From Saccharothrix syringae (lineage in GTDB: Bacteria; Actinomycetota; Actinomycetes; Mycobacteriales; Pseudonocardiaceae): a stretch of 64,000 bases of DNA. Under the pieces are notes generated by a model that saw only the letters and a list, made by a program, of their open reading frames with translations, did not search any database and was not told the DNA's origin. The DNA lies in the NCBI RefSeq assembly GCF_009498035.1, contig NZ_CP034550.1, positions 4,340,001 to 4,404,000 of the forward strand, written 5' to 3'. Made by a program: the position numbers and the translations under genes. Shown in pieces: positions 37,605-46,749 of the stretch; position 1 is the stretch's first letter; every line of letters starts with the position of its first letter.

Positions 37605-39002
37605 ATGCGGGTACCGGTGGTGGGGACCGATCGTCGGTTGCGGACGAAGGTGACGCTGGTGGCCACCGCCACGCTCGCGCTGCCCGTCCTGGTCCTCGCG
37701 GTCGTGATCGCCTCCTACCTGCGCGACGAGGCGATGCGGTCCAGCGCCGCCACGGAAGGCGCCGGCACGCTCTGCGTCCACGGGATGGTGACGAGCGAGT
37801 CACCCCCGGGGCACCTGCGGGTGGACACCGCGGCGGACTGGGACGTGGAGTGCTCCAGGGTCCGCCACGTCGACATGCAGGCCGAGGTGACCGACCTCGC
37901 CGCCCTCGGGAACACCGCCGACGAGGACCGGGACGTCGTCTGCGCCGCCGACTACGAACTGGTCAGCCAGGTGCCGCTGCTGTCGCTGTGGCCCTTCACC
38001 GACCCGACGACCGTCGGGTACGCCCAGGTCGACTCGCCGGGGCAGGAGGAGCACGCGCGCCTCTACAAGCTGATGCCCGTCCAGCGCGAGAGGTTCACCG
38101 CGATGCAGCGCGACCTCAACCGGCAGGTCTTCCTCCTGGCCGGCGGGGCGTTGTCGCTGATCGGGTTGTTCGCGGTGGTGGTGTGGGTGGCGACGGGGCG
38201 GGTGTTGCGCCCCGTCGAAGCGATCCGGCGGGAGATGGCCGACATCACCGAGCACGACCTGTCCCGGCGTGTTCCGGTGCCCCGCACGCGCAATGAAATC
38301 GCGGAGCTGGCGGGCACGGTCAACGCGACCCTGGACCGGTTGGAAACGGCGATGGAGGACAACCGGCGCTTCGTCGCGGACGCCTCGCACGAGTTGCGCA
38401 GCCCCATCGCCGCGTTGCGCGCGGAGTTGGAGATCGCCAGCGCGCACCCCGGCCAGGCCGACTGGCCGGCGGTGGTCGACGCGGCCCTGGCCGACACCCA
38501 CCGCCTCCAGCAGTTGGCCACCGACCTGCTCCTGCTGGCCCGCCTGGACCACGCCACCGGTCACGACGACGCCGTCGACCTGACCGAACTCGTGCACGAC
38601 CACACCGACCGCCGCCGCACCCACCACACCCTCAGCGTCGACCTGCCCGACCACCCGGTACCCGTGCGCGGCAGCCACGTCCTGCTGGACCGCCTGCTGG
38701 GCAACCTCCTGGACAACGCCGAACGCCACGCCACCACCACCGTCACCGTCCGCCTGGGCACCGAGAACGACCACGCGGTGCTGGAGGTCCTCGACAACGG
38801 CCCCGGCATCCCGCCCGAGGACCGCGAACGGGTCTTCGACCGCTTCACCCGCCTCGACGACGCCCGCACCCGCGACACCGGCGGCACCGGCCTGGGCCTG
38901 CCCATCGCCCGCCGCATCGCCACCAACCACCGCGGCACCCTCCGCGCCGACCCCGGCGGCACCGGCGCACGCCTCGTCGCGACCCTGCCCCTGGCGAGGT
39001 GA
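37605..39002 (+). CDS. Membrane sensor histidine kinase (intact paralogue)
   Basis: 465 residues from ATG 37605. Two membrane helices (about 18-40 and 172-195) flank an extracytoplasmic sensor with four cysteines. HAMP (about 195-250), HisKA (RRFVADASHELRSPIAALRAEL in two parts) and HATPase (N-box LLGNLLDNAERHA, VLDNGPGIP, GTGLGLPIARRIA) follow. It is the standard OmpR-partner kinase design, but no response regulator gene is adjacent. The HAMP-coding DNA (38156-38351) is nearly identical to that of the remnant at 34178, while the sensor regions are divergent. Confidence 0.92.
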   Translation: MRVPVVGTDRRLRTKVTLVATATLALPVLVLAVVIASYLRDEAMRSSAATEGAGTLCVHGMVTSESPPGHLRVDTAADWDVECSRVRHVDMQAEVTDLAALGNTADEDRDVVCAADYELVSQVPLLSLWPFTDPTTVGYAQVDSPGQEEHARLYKLMPVQRERFTAMQRDLNRQVFLLAGGALSLIGLFAVVVWVATGRVLRPVEAIRREMADITEHDLSRRVPVPRTRNEIAELAGTVNATLDRLETAMEDNRRFVADASHELRSPIAALRAELEIASAHPGQADWPAVVDAALADTHRLQQLATDLLLLARLDHATGHDDAVDLTELVHDHTDRRRTHHTLSVDLPDHPVPVRGSHVLLDRLLGNLLDNAERHATTTVTVRLGTENDHAVLEVLDNGPGIPPEDRERVFDRFTRLDDARTRDTGGTGLGLPIARRIATNHRGTLRADPGGTGARLVATLPLAR

Positions 39003-39014
39003 CGGGAGCCCGCA

Positions 39015-42000
39015 TCAGGCCGGTTCCACCACGACCTCCGCGACCTCCCCGACCCCCGCCCGCGCGCGAAGACGCGCCGCCGCCGCCCGGTGCCGGTCCG
39101 CCGCGACCGGGTCGCCGCGCCGCAGCCACAGCTCGCCCAGGTCCCGGTGCAGGTGCGCCTCCTCGTGCCGGTCGGGGACGCGCTCCCGGATCGCCAGGGC
39201 CGCCTCCAGGTGCTCGCGGGCGGCGTCCAGGTCGCCCGCCAGCAGGTGCCCGCGCCCCAGGTGGCCCAGCGTGCAAGCCTCGCCGTGGCGGTCGCCGACC
39301 TCGCGGCTGACGGCCAGCGCGCGCTCGAAGCAGGCCAGGGCCAGGTCGGGGCGGCCGAGGTCGAGGTGGGCGATGCCGATGTCCAGCCTCGTCTCCTGCT
39401 CCAGCCAGCGGTCCCCGATGTCGAGGCTGATGGCCAGGGCCCGGTCGAAGTGGACGAGCGCCCGCTCGGGGTCGCCGACGCCCAGGCACGCCTCGCCCAG
39501 GGTGTCCAGGGTGCCCGCCTCCAGCCGGGCGTGGCCCAGCTCGCGGAACCGGGCCAGGGCCTGCGCCAGCGGGGCGAAGGCCGACCCGGCGCGGCCCATC
39601 CGGACATAGGTGTTGCCCAGGTTCCGCTGGGACAGCGCCGTGCCCAGCGCGTGCCCGGCGGCCGCGCAGCGCGCCACGGCCAGGTGGTGGGCGGCCACCG
39701 CCTCGTCGAAGCGGCGCAGCTCGGTGTAGATGTTGGCCACGTTGTTGTGGACGTGCCCCTGCCCCGGCACGTCGTCGACGGCGCGGGCCAGCTCCAGCGC
39801 CCGCTCGTTGGCGGCCAGCGCCTCGGGCAGCCTGCGGGTCATGGAGTAGGCCACGCCCAGGGCGCGCAGCATCTCCGCCTCGGCGGCCGGGTCGCCCAGC
39901 TCGGCCGCCGCGCCGGCGCCCTCCCGGCACAGCTCGACCCGCTCCTGCCAGTGGCCGGTGGCGTCGTAGAAGCTGGTGAGCAGGTAGGTCAGCTGCCAGG
40001 TGGCGGTGAGGTGACCGGCCGCCCTGGCCTGCCGCACCACCGGCACCAGGTTGGCCCGCTCGGCCTCCAGGAACGCCAGCGCGGCCTGCTTGCGGCCCGC
40101 GAACGGCAGCTCGGCCGGCGGGTGGCGCACGGTCGGGGTGACCAGGCCGCGGGCCGGGTCGAGCAGCCGGTTGGCCGCGTCCGCCACGGCCAGGTACCAG
40201 TCCACCAGGCGGTCGGCGGTGTCGCCGGGGTCGCCGGCGCGCAGCCGCCCGCGGGCGAACTCGCGGATGAGGTCGTGGAACCGGTAGCGGTCCGCGCCCG
40301 CGGCGGTGACCAGGTGCGAGGCCGCCAGCTCGCCCACCGCGCGCCTGCCCTCGCCGGGCGGCAGCCCGCACAGCGCCGCGCCGAGGTGGGTGCTGAACGT
40401 GGGGCCCGGGTGCAGCCCGAGCCGGTCGAACACCCGCCCTGTCCGCTCGGCCAGCGGTGCGCACGCCCCGGCCAGCACGGTCCGCACCGTGCGCGAGTCG
40501 CCGTCGACGACCAGGCCGTCCAGCCGGCCCGCCCCGGTCAGCTCGGCGGCGAACTCGGCGATCGCGTGGGCGGGCTCCCCGACCAGCCGGGCCGCGGCGA
40601 TGCGCAGGGCCAGGGGCATCCCGCCGCACAACCGCGCCAGCCGGGCCGCCGCGTCGGCCTCCCGGCCCACCCGGTCGTCGCCGACCACGCCGCGCAGCAG
40701 GGCCAGCGCCTCCTCCTCGCCCAGCGCGTCGACCACGACCACGCGGGTGGCGTGCCGGGCGGCCAGCCCGGCCATGGTCCGGCGGCTGGTGACCACCAGC
40801 AGGTTCCCGTCGCCGCCGGGCACCAGCCGGGCGACGTCCTCGACGCCGCCCGCGTTGTCCAGCACCACCAGGCACCGCCTGCCGTGCAGCAGCGAGCGGT
40901 ACAGCGCGGCCCGCTCGTCCGTGCCGCCGGGGATGCGGTCGTCGGGCACGTCCAGGCCGCGCAGCAGGTGCGCCAGCGCGTCGTGCGCGCCCACCGCCCG
41001 CTCCGGGTCGTGCCCGCGCAGGTCCAGGAACAGCTGCCCGTCGGGGAAGCGGTCGACCACCCGGTGGGCCCACTGCACGACCAGCGACGTCTTGCCCATG
41101 CCCGCGGGACCGGTGACCACCAGGACCGGGGGTTCGTCGGGTGCGCCCAGGGCCGCGTCCAGGGCGGCCAGCTCCCCGGCGCGGCCGGTGAAGTGCCCGA
41201 CCCGGGCCGGCAGCTGCCGGGGCAGCACGACGGGTGCGGCGGCGGGTGCGGTGGTGGCGGGTGGCGGGTCCAGGTCGGGGTCGCGGCGCAGGATCGCGGT
41301 GTGCAGCCCGGCCACCTCGGGACCGGGGTCCACGCCGAACTCCTCGGCCAGGGTGTGCCGCAGCCGCCCGTACGCCTCCAGCGCGTCGGTGTGCCTGCCG
41401 CAGCGGTACAGGGCCAGCATGTGCAGGCGGACCAGGCGCTCCCGGGTGGGGTGCCCGGCCAGCAGCCGCGGCAGCTCCAGCACGGCCGCCTCGTGCCCGC
41501 CGGAGCCGAGTTCGGCGTCCCACAGGTCCTCGACCGCGGTCAGCCGCAGCTCGTGCAGGCGCTCGACCTCCCGCTCACCCCACCCCACCAGCCCGGTGCC
41601 CGCGAACGGCTCGCCGCGCCACAGCTCCAGCGCCGACCGCAGCGTGCGCGCGGCGAGGCCGGGCGCACCCGCGGCCAGGTCGCGCCGGGCGGAGGCGACC
41701 AGGTCGGCGAAGCGGTGCGCGTCGACCCGGTCGGCGGGCAGGTCGAGCACGTAGCCGGGCTCGCTGGTGCGCAGCACCGGCGGCGCGCCGCACGCGGCCA
41801 GCGCCTGCCGGATGCGGGCGACGTGGCTGTGCAGCGTGCGCAGCGCGGTGCGCGGCGGGTCCTCGCCCCACAGCACGTCCACCAGGCGGTTGGCGGGCAG
41901 CACCACGCCCGCGTGCAGCGCGAGCACCCCCAGCACGGCCCGCTGCCGGGCGCCCGACAGCGCGGCGGGGCCGACCGGTCCGACCGCGGTCACCGGGCCC

Positions 42001-42038
42001 AGCACGCCCACCTCGCACGCCGCGGGCGAGCCCGTCAC
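39015..42038 (-). CDS. SARP/AfsR-family transcriptional activator with TPRs
   Basis: 1007 residues from GTG 42038, with GGAGGAGGGG about 8 nt upstream. Winged HTH (1-95), BTAD (about 100-245), NB-ARC (about 280-550; Walker A GPAGMGKTSLVV near 305, CLVVLDNAG as Walker B, GGMPLALRIAAARL) and eight or so TPRs (about 640-970) are visible. It is a second AfsR-like regulator, clearly paralogous to the gene at 4416-7229. The divergent gene encodes a secreted protein. It may control that gene or a distant cluster. Confidence 0.92.
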   Translation of the reverse strand: MTGSPAACEVGVLGPVTAVGPVGPAALSGARQRAVLGVLALHAGVVLPANRLVDVLWGEDPPRTALRTLHSHVARIRQALAACGAPPVLRTSEPGYVLDLPADRVDAHRFADLVASARRDLAAGAPGLAARTLRSALELWRGEPFAGTGLVGWGEREVERLHELRLTAVEDLWDAELGSGGHEAAVLELPRLLAGHPTRERLVRLHMLALYRCGRHTDALEAYGRLRHTLAEEFGVDPGPEVAGLHTAILRRDPDLDPPPATTAPAAAPVVLPRQLPARVGHFTGRAGELAALDAALGAPDEPPVLVVTGPAGMGKTSLVVQWAHRVVDRFPDGQLFLDLRGHDPERAVGAHDALAHLLRGLDVPDDRIPGGTDERAALYRSLLHGRRCLVVLDNAGGVEDVARLVPGGDGNLLVVTSRRTMAGLAARHATRVVVVDALGEEEALALLRGVVGDDRVGREADAAARLARLCGGMPLALRIAAARLVGEPAHAIAEFAAELTGAGRLDGLVVDGDSRTVRTVLAGACAPLAERTGRVFDRLGLHPGPTFSTHLGAALCGLPPGEGRRAVGELAASHLVTAAGADRYRFHDLIREFARGRLRAGDPGDTADRLVDWYLAVADAANRLLDPARGLVTPTVRHPPAELPFAGRKQAALAFLEAERANLVPVVRQARAAGHLTATWQLTYLLTSFYDATGHWQERVELCREGAGAAAELGDPAAEAEMLRALGVAYSMTRRLPEALAANERALELARAVDDVPGQGHVHNNVANIYTELRRFDEAVAAHHLAVARCAAAGHALGTALSQRNLGNTYVRMGRAGSAFAPLAQALARFRELGHARLEAGTLDTLGEACLGVGDPERALVHFDRALAISLDIGDRWLEQETRLDIGIAHLDLGRPDLALACFERALAVSREVGDRHGEACTLGHLGRGHLLAGDLDAAREHLEAALAIRERVPDRHEEAHLHRDLGELWLRRGDPVAADRHRAAAARLRARAGVGEVAEVVVEPA

Positions 42039-42163
42039 GTCATCCCCTCCTCCGGCCCCCGCGAGGGCCACAACCGCGGCACAACAGGCCGACAACGCCG
42101 TCTCCGTAGACCTGTGGCAGTCCGGCGGGGCAGCCCCGCCGGCCGACCGGGAGAGGAACTCCG

Positions 42164-43408
42164 ATGAGAACACACCTGCGTCCTCGTTCGAACCCCCTCT
42201 GGCGCTACTTCCTGCCCGTGCTGACCGCCGTCGCCATGGCCGCGTCGACGGTGCCGGGCCAGGCCGTCGCCGACACCGCCGCGGTGCCCGAGGACGCCGA
42301 CCACGGCGCACCGGAGGTGCCGGACCCGCTGCGGGGCGAACCGCAGGCGCTGGCCCTGGCCCAGGACGTCGACCAGGCGTTCCGGTACTCGCTGGCGGTC
42401 GTGGCCGCCGACCCGACCCGGGTGTTCCCGGAGGGCACCGTGGAGGCCGACCTCCAGCGCGGCCTGGGCACCCTGCCCGCCGACCGGCTGGCGACCACCA
42501 GCCGCGGCGCCCAGGCCGTGCTCGCCGACCCGGCCACCCGGGTGGCCGAGTTCGGCCGCTACGGCCGGATCGACCCGCGGGAGTACGCGCGGCTCGGCTT
42601 CCGGGGCGCGTTCGACCCGCGCACCGCCCCCGTGGACTGGGCCGCGCTCAGCCGCGGCCTCCAGGCCCAGGCCGCGCAGGTCGAGGCCGACAGCGAGGTG
42701 GCGCACGAGCGGGCCATGGCCGTGGCCGCCGCCGAGGGCGTCGACCCCACCGCCGCCACGTCCCTGGTCAAGTCGGTGACCCTGCGGATCAGCTCGGTCA
42801 AGGCCGTGCAGGAGACCTCCTGGGAGCCGGGACCGGACGAGATCGCCATGGGCGGGGTCAACGTCGACCACGGGGGCGCGTCGAAGAAGGTCGACCAGTT
42901 CTGGGTGAGCCAGCACTTCAACACCGGTGAGATCGTGGTCTACGACGCGCCCGGCCTGGCGTTCGCCAAGCACGACGTCAGCGGCACCGACCCGTCCGCG
43001 CCGCTGACGTTCACCAGCACCGTCATGATCGCCGAGAAGGACTTCGGCGGGTTCGGCGACGCCATCGACGCCGCGTGGGCGAAGGTCGCCGACATCGTGG
43101 CCGACGCCATCGCGCAGGGCGTCGGGCTCGTGCTCACGCCCTACCTGGGCAAGCTGATCGCGTCCCTGATCGGCAAGGCCGTGGCCTGGCTGTTCAAGGT
43201 CTTCGTCGAGTGGTTCGTCAAGCTGGTCAAGGACGAGGTGTTCAAGCCCGTCGTGCTGACCAAGACGATCCCGCACCGCTACGCGTACATGTTCGACAAC
43301 GACAAGGTCGCCGGCTGGGACGACCTGCGCACCGACACGGTGTCGCTGTGGTTCAACGCCTTCGGCGGCAGCTACCGGGTGAACGCGCACTGGCGCCTGC
43401 ACGTCTGA
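42164..43408 (+). CDS. Secreted protein of unknown function with hydrophobic C-terminal helices
   Basis: 414 residues from ATG 42164 (GAGAGGAA upstream). The signal peptide ends near AVADTA (residue ~37). A helical region (60-220) is followed by a beta-rich part (SVTLRISSVKAVQETSWEPG, then DQFWVSQHFNTGEIVVYDAP). Residues ~310-362 form a hydrophobic, glycine-spaced helical hairpin (LVLTPYLGKLIASLIGKAV, then LFKVFVEWFVKLV), and a final beta segment ends YRVNAHWRLHV. The layout recalls secreted pore-forming or membrane-inserting proteins, but I recognise no family. It is divergent from a SARP regulator. Confidence 0.75.
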   Translation: MRTHLRPRSNPLWRYFLPVLTAVAMAASTVPGQAVADTAAVPEDADHGAPEVPDPLRGEPQALALAQDVDQAFRYSLAVVAADPTRVFPEGTVEADLQRGLGTLPADRLATTSRGAQAVLADPATRVAEFGRYGRIDPREYARLGFRGAFDPRTAPVDWAALSRGLQAQAAQVEADSEVAHERAMAVAAAEGVDPTAATSLVKSVTLRISSVKAVQETSWEPGPDEIAMGGVNVDHGGASKKVDQFWVSQHFNTGEIVVYDAPGLAFAKHDVSGTDPSAPLTFTSTVMIAEKDFGGFGDAIDAAWAKVADIVADAIAQGVGLVLTPYLGKLIASLIGKAVAWLFKVFVEWFVKLVKDEVFKPVVLTKTIPHRYAYMFDNDKVAGWDDLRTDTVSLWFNAFGGSYRVNAHWRLHV

Positions 43409-43422
43409 CCCCCGGTGCTCCC

Positions 43423-43455
43423 GACGCGCCGGCCGCCTCCCGCGGCCGGCGCGTC
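43423..43455. terminator. Hairpin terminator, 14-bp perfect stem
   Basis: GACGCGCCGGCCGC at 43423-43436 pairs with 43442-43455 around a 5-nt loop. It lies between the convergent genes at 42164 and 43454 and overlaps the stop codon of the latter by two bases. Confidence 0.85.
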
Positions 43456-44296
43456 AGCCGCGCGCGGTGAGCAGGAACGCGGGGGACGACCAGTAGTCGT
43501 GCAGCGGGGTGGTCCGCACGTCGGTGAAGCCCGCGCGCCGGACCTGCTCCGCCCACCGGGACGCGGGCTGCTCCCAGGTGGCGCGGGTCGCGCCGGGCAC
43601 CAGCTGACCGGTCAGCACCGGCATCAGGAAGCCCTGCGCGACCAGCCGGCGGTCGGCGCCGTACTCGGCCAGGCCGCGCTCGTAGGTCTCGGCGAGGAAC
43701 CGGCGGTGCGCGGGCCCCGCGTGCGGCACGTCCGGCACGTCGAACTCGACCACCGCGAGCACCCGGACGTGCGGCGCCAGCTCGGCGAGCACGCCGTCGC
43801 GCGCCTCGTGCGGCAGGGTGTGCAGGGCGAACGTGGACTGGGCGACGTCGAACACCGCGCCGTCCGGGAGCCCGGCCGCGAACTCCTCGACCCCGGTGCG
43901 GTGGGCGGTGGCCCCGGGCAGGTCGCGCAGCGCCGCGTCGAGCAGCGCGGCGGAGGGCTCGACCAGGGTGACGGCCGTCGGGGCGTGGGGGCGGGCGAGG
44001 GCGGGGCGCAGCGCCCGGCCGTCACCGCACCCGATGTCGAGCAGGGTCGTCGGGCGGGCCTCGGCGTAGACCTCGCCCAGGGCCGCCACGACCGCCTCGT
44101 ACAGGGCGGTGTTGCCGCCGCCGTTGACGAACGCCGCGAACGCCGCCGGCTGGTCGTAGACCGATCCGGGGCCCCGGTCGGCCGCCAGGTGCTCGGCCAG
44201 CGCCTCGGCCAGCGGCGAACCGCCGCCGTCGGCGATCTCCCGGGCCCGGGCGACGTCCCCGGCGGCCAGCGCGTCGAGCGCGTCGCTGATGTGCAC
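43454..44296 (-). CDS. SAM-dependent methyltransferase
   Basis: 280 residues from GTG 44296. The N-terminal ~75 residues are helical (SDALDALAAGDVARAREIAD). The methyltransferase core follows with LLDIGCGDGRALRPAL (about 85-100), VEPSAALLDAAL and VAQSTFALHTLPH. An acidic loop and the terminal strand FLLTARG complete a class I fold. The substrate is unknown. It precedes the DUF2236 gene on the same strand, 22 bp away, but no shared pathway is evident. Confidence 0.86.
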   Translation of the reverse strand: MHISDALDALAAGDVARAREIADGGGSPLAEALAEHLAADRGPGSVYDQPAAFAAFVNGGGNTALYEAVVAALGEVYAEARPTTLLDIGCGDGRALRPALARPHAPTAVTLVEPSAALLDAALRDLPGATAHRTGVEEFAAGLPDGAVFDVAQSTFALHTLPHEARDGVLAELAPHVRVLAVVEFDVPDVPHAGPAHRRFLAETYERGLAEYGADRRLVAQGFLMPVLTGQLVPGATRATWEQPASRWAEQVRRAGFTDVRTTPLHDYWSSPAFLLTARG

Positions 44297-44318
44297 GGGC
44301 CGATCCTGCCAGGTCCGG

Positions 44319-45224
44319 TCAGGCGGGCTGCGGGTGTTTCCGCGGGGCCGGCAGCAGCCACCGGATCGCGCCGGTGATGCCGTGACCGGCCAGGCGCACC
44401 GCGGTCCGCTCGGTCACCGGCAGGAGCGGCAGGCGCAGCGGCAGCCGGGTCCACGCGGGCAGCGACGCGACGGCGGCCGCGGCGAGGGCGGCGTAGGGGA
44501 CCCGCGCGGCGATCGGGACCGGTGGGGTGAGCAGGAGGAAGCGGGCGGCGTCGCGGGCCTCCGGCGTGCCCCGCAGCTCCGGCCGGAACGCGTCGAGCCG
44601 GGCCTTGAGCTGTGCTGTGGTGGTCGGGGGGTTGCGCACGCCCAGCTCGGTGGCCACGCGGGCGGTGTCGGCGACGTAGCCGTCCTGGTCGGCGGGGGAG
44701 AGCTTGGCCGAGCCGTAGCGCTGGTGGCAGTGCAGGAAGCTGTCGACCTCGGCGAGGTGGACCCACTCCAGCAGGTGCGGGTCGTCGGCGCGGTAGGGCG
44801 TGCCGTCGCGGGCGGTGCCGCGGACGTGGGCGTGGATCCTGCGGACCCGGGCGACCGCGGCGGCGGCGTCGGTGGCGGTGCCGAAGGTGGTGACGGCCAG
44901 GAAGCCGCTGGTCCGCTGCAGGCGGCCCCACGGGTCGGCGCGGTAGTCGGAGTGGCCGGCGACGGCGGCCATGGCGAGCGGGTGGAGGGATTGGAGGAGG
45001 AGGGCGCGGAGGCCGCCGACGAACATGGCGGCGTCGCCGTGCACCCGGCGGATCGGGCGGTCGGGGGTGAACCAGCGGGGGCCGGGGGTGAGGTGGATGC
45101 GGTCCCGGACGGCCGGGCCGTCCGGCCCGGCGACCCGGCTGAAGACGACGGCGCCCAGGCGGCGGCGTACTTCGTCGGGGTTGAGCAGCTGGCGCAGGTC
45201 GTCCACGTCCACCGCCTTGTCCAC
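44319..45224 (-). CDS. DUF2236 / MpaB-family oxygenase-like protein
   Basis: 301 residues from GTG 45224; the start is uncertain (GTG 45212 is also possible) and the frame runs upstream into repetitive DNA. Conserved DUF2236 features are seen: GDAAMFVGGLRALLLQSLHP, GHSDYRADPWGRLQRTSGF, a VRRIHAHVRG helix with a candidate heme His, and HLLEWVHLAEVDSFL. Relatives include the latex-clearing protein Lcp and Mpa-type oxygenases, in which a b-type heme is bound. The substrate is unknown. Confidence 0.85.
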   Translation of the reverse strand: MDKAVDVDDLRQLLNPDEVRRRLGAVVFSRVAGPDGPAVRDRIHLTPGPRWFTPDRPIRRVHGDAAMFVGGLRALLLQSLHPLAMAAVAGHSDYRADPWGRLQRTSGFLAVTTFGTATDAAAAVARVRRIHAHVRGTARDGTPYRADDPHLLEWVHLAEVDSFLHCHQRYGSAKLSPADQDGYVADTARVATELGVRNPPTTTAQLKARLDAFRPELRGTPEARDAARFLLLTPPVPIAARVPYAALAAAAVASLPAWTRLPLRLPLLPVTERTAVRLAGHGITGAIRWLLPAPRKHPQPA

Positions 45225-45312
45225 CGCCTTCGGTTCGCACGTAGGGGTGAACTTTCCACACGTTCGTGTGATTCGTCGAGTGTTGGGGACGGTGGGGGTG
45301 TCGTGCGGGGGG

Positions 45313-45560
45313 CGGGGTCGGGTTGGTGGGGTCGGGTTGGTGGGGTCGGGCCGACCTTCGCGGCCCTGCTCGGTGCTGGCCCTGCTCGGTGCTGGCCCTG
45401 CTCGGTGCTGGCCCGACCCGACCCGACCCGCCCGGCCCGACCCGACCCGGCCCGCCCGGCCCGACCCGCCCGGCCCGGCCCAACTCACCCGGCCCGACCC
45501 ACCCGGCTCGTCTGGCCCACTCGTCCGGCTCGTCTGGCCCGCTCGTCCGGCGCGACCCAC
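45313..45560 (+). repeat. Compound GC-rich tandem-repeat array
   Basis: Three different arrays follow each other: a 14-bp unit (GGGGTCGGGTTGGT) about 2.5 times from 45314; CCTGCTCGGTGCTGGC exactly three times (45365-45380, 45381-45396, 45397-45412); then CCGACCCG/CCCGGCCCG pentamer-based repeats to about 45500 and a 22-bp unit twice near 45505-45550. They fill the ~400-bp divergent gap between the DUF2236 and oxidoreductase genes. No coding potential is convincing. Confidence 0.85.
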
Positions 45561-45622
45561 CTGGCTCGCCTCTGACCAGGCTCATCTGGCCCGGCGCGAA
45601 CCGGTTCGGGTTGGATGGGAGC

Positions 45623-46669
45623 GTGACCACGTTCGCGATCGTCGGCTCCGGCTGGCGTGCCGAGTACTTCTGGCGCCTGGCCGCCGCCCTCGACGACCTG
45701 ACCTGCGTCGGTGTGGTGTCGCGCGCGCCCAAGGACCTGCCGGTGCCCGTGCACCTCTCCCTCGACGACTGCCTGCGCGCCAAGCCGGACTTCGTGGTCA
45801 CCGCCGTGCCGTGGTCGGTCACGCCGGGCCTGGTCGTCGAGCTGGTCGAGCGCCGCGTCCCCGTCCTCGCCGAGACCCCGCCCGCCCCCGACCTCGACGG
45901 CCTGCGCGCCCTGTGGACCCGGGTCGGCGCCGGCGGTCTGGTGCAGGTCGCCGAGCAGTACACCCGGATGCCCGCCCACGCCGCCCGCATCGCCCTGGTC
46001 CGCGACGGCGTGATCGGCGAACCGACCCGCGTCGACGTCTCCTCGACCCACCAGTACCACGCCGTGTCGTTGATCCGGACCCTGCTGGGCACCGGGCGCG
46101 GCCCGGTCGAGGTCCGGGCCACCCGCCACACCGCGCCGCTCGCCGACCCGATCACCCGCTCGGGCTGGGCCGACCCGGTCGAGGTCAAGCAGGCCACCAC
46201 GACCCTCGCCACGATCTCTTTCACCGGGCACGGCAAGCTCGGGGTCTACGACTTCACCGACAACCAGTGGCACAACCAGCTGCTCATGCGCCGCCTCCTG
46301 GTCCGGGGCACCACGGGGGAGCTGCGCGACCAGGAAGTCGTCCACCTGGCCGCCGACCGCACCATCACCCGCAACCCGCTGGTGCGCCGGCAGACCGGCT
46401 ACGACCTCGACCTGGACGGCTTCGACACCGACCACATCACGTTCAACTCCCGGGTCCTCTACCGCAACCCCTACCAGGGGCAGCGGTGGAACGACGAGGA
46501 GATCGCCATCGCCACGCTCCTCCAGGACACCGCCGCCTGGGTCGCCGACGCCGGCCCCGAGCCGTACCCGCTGGCGGAGGGCATCCACGACCACCGCGTC
46601 GCCCTGGCCATCGCCGAGGCGGCCGATCGGGGCACGACGGTGGCGGTCACCGCCGAGCCCTGGTTCTGA
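45623..46669 (+). CDS. Gfo/Idh/MocA-family oxidoreductase
   Basis: 348 residues from GTG 45623 with GGGAG just upstream. The N-terminal Rossmann domain opens TFAIVGSGWRAEYFWRLAA. The segment VTAVPWSVTPGLVVELVERRVPVLAETPPAPDL, here quoted in part, is the family's substrate-pocket region (AETPP in place of EKP). EQYTRMPAHAARIALVRDG and the HQYHAVSLIRTLLG helix complete the C-terminal sheet. It probably oxidises or reduces a sugar or inositol derivative with NAD(P). The family's usual catalytic Lys of EKP is replaced by Thr, so it may be non-standard. Confidence 0.87.
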   Translation: MTTFAIVGSGWRAEYFWRLAAALDDLTCVGVVSRAPKDLPVPVHLSLDDCLRAKPDFVVTAVPWSVTPGLVVELVERRVPVLAETPPAPDLDGLRALWTRVGAGGLVQVAEQYTRMPAHAARIALVRDGVIGEPTRVDVSSTHQYHAVSLIRTLLGTGRGPVEVRATRHTAPLADPITRSGWADPVEVKQATTTLATISFTGHGKLGVYDFTDNQWHNQLLMRRLLVRGTTGELRDQEVVHLAADRTITRNPLVRRQTGYDLDLDGFDTDHITFNSRVLYRNPYQGQRWNDEEIAIATLLQDTAAWVADAGPEPYPLAEGIHDHRVALAIAEAADRGTTVAVTAEPWF

Positions 46670-46707
46670 CCGCCTGATGACGAGGGCGTCGGGGCGGCCC
46701 CGGGGTT

Positions 46708-46742
46708 GCGCCCGGCCTCGGCCGACGGCTCCGGCCGGGCGC
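46708..46742. terminator. Hairpin terminator, 10-bp stem
   Basis: GCGCCCGGCC at 46708-46717 pairs with 46733-46742. It sits between the convergent oxidoreductase and STAS genes. Confidence 0.7.
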
Positions 46743-46749
46743 GTTCCGG

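Noticed and set aside
39090..42167. A 1025-codon plus-strand frame opposite the second SARP gene
   Set aside because: Same reason: antisense to a complete AfsR-like protein, low-complexity product.
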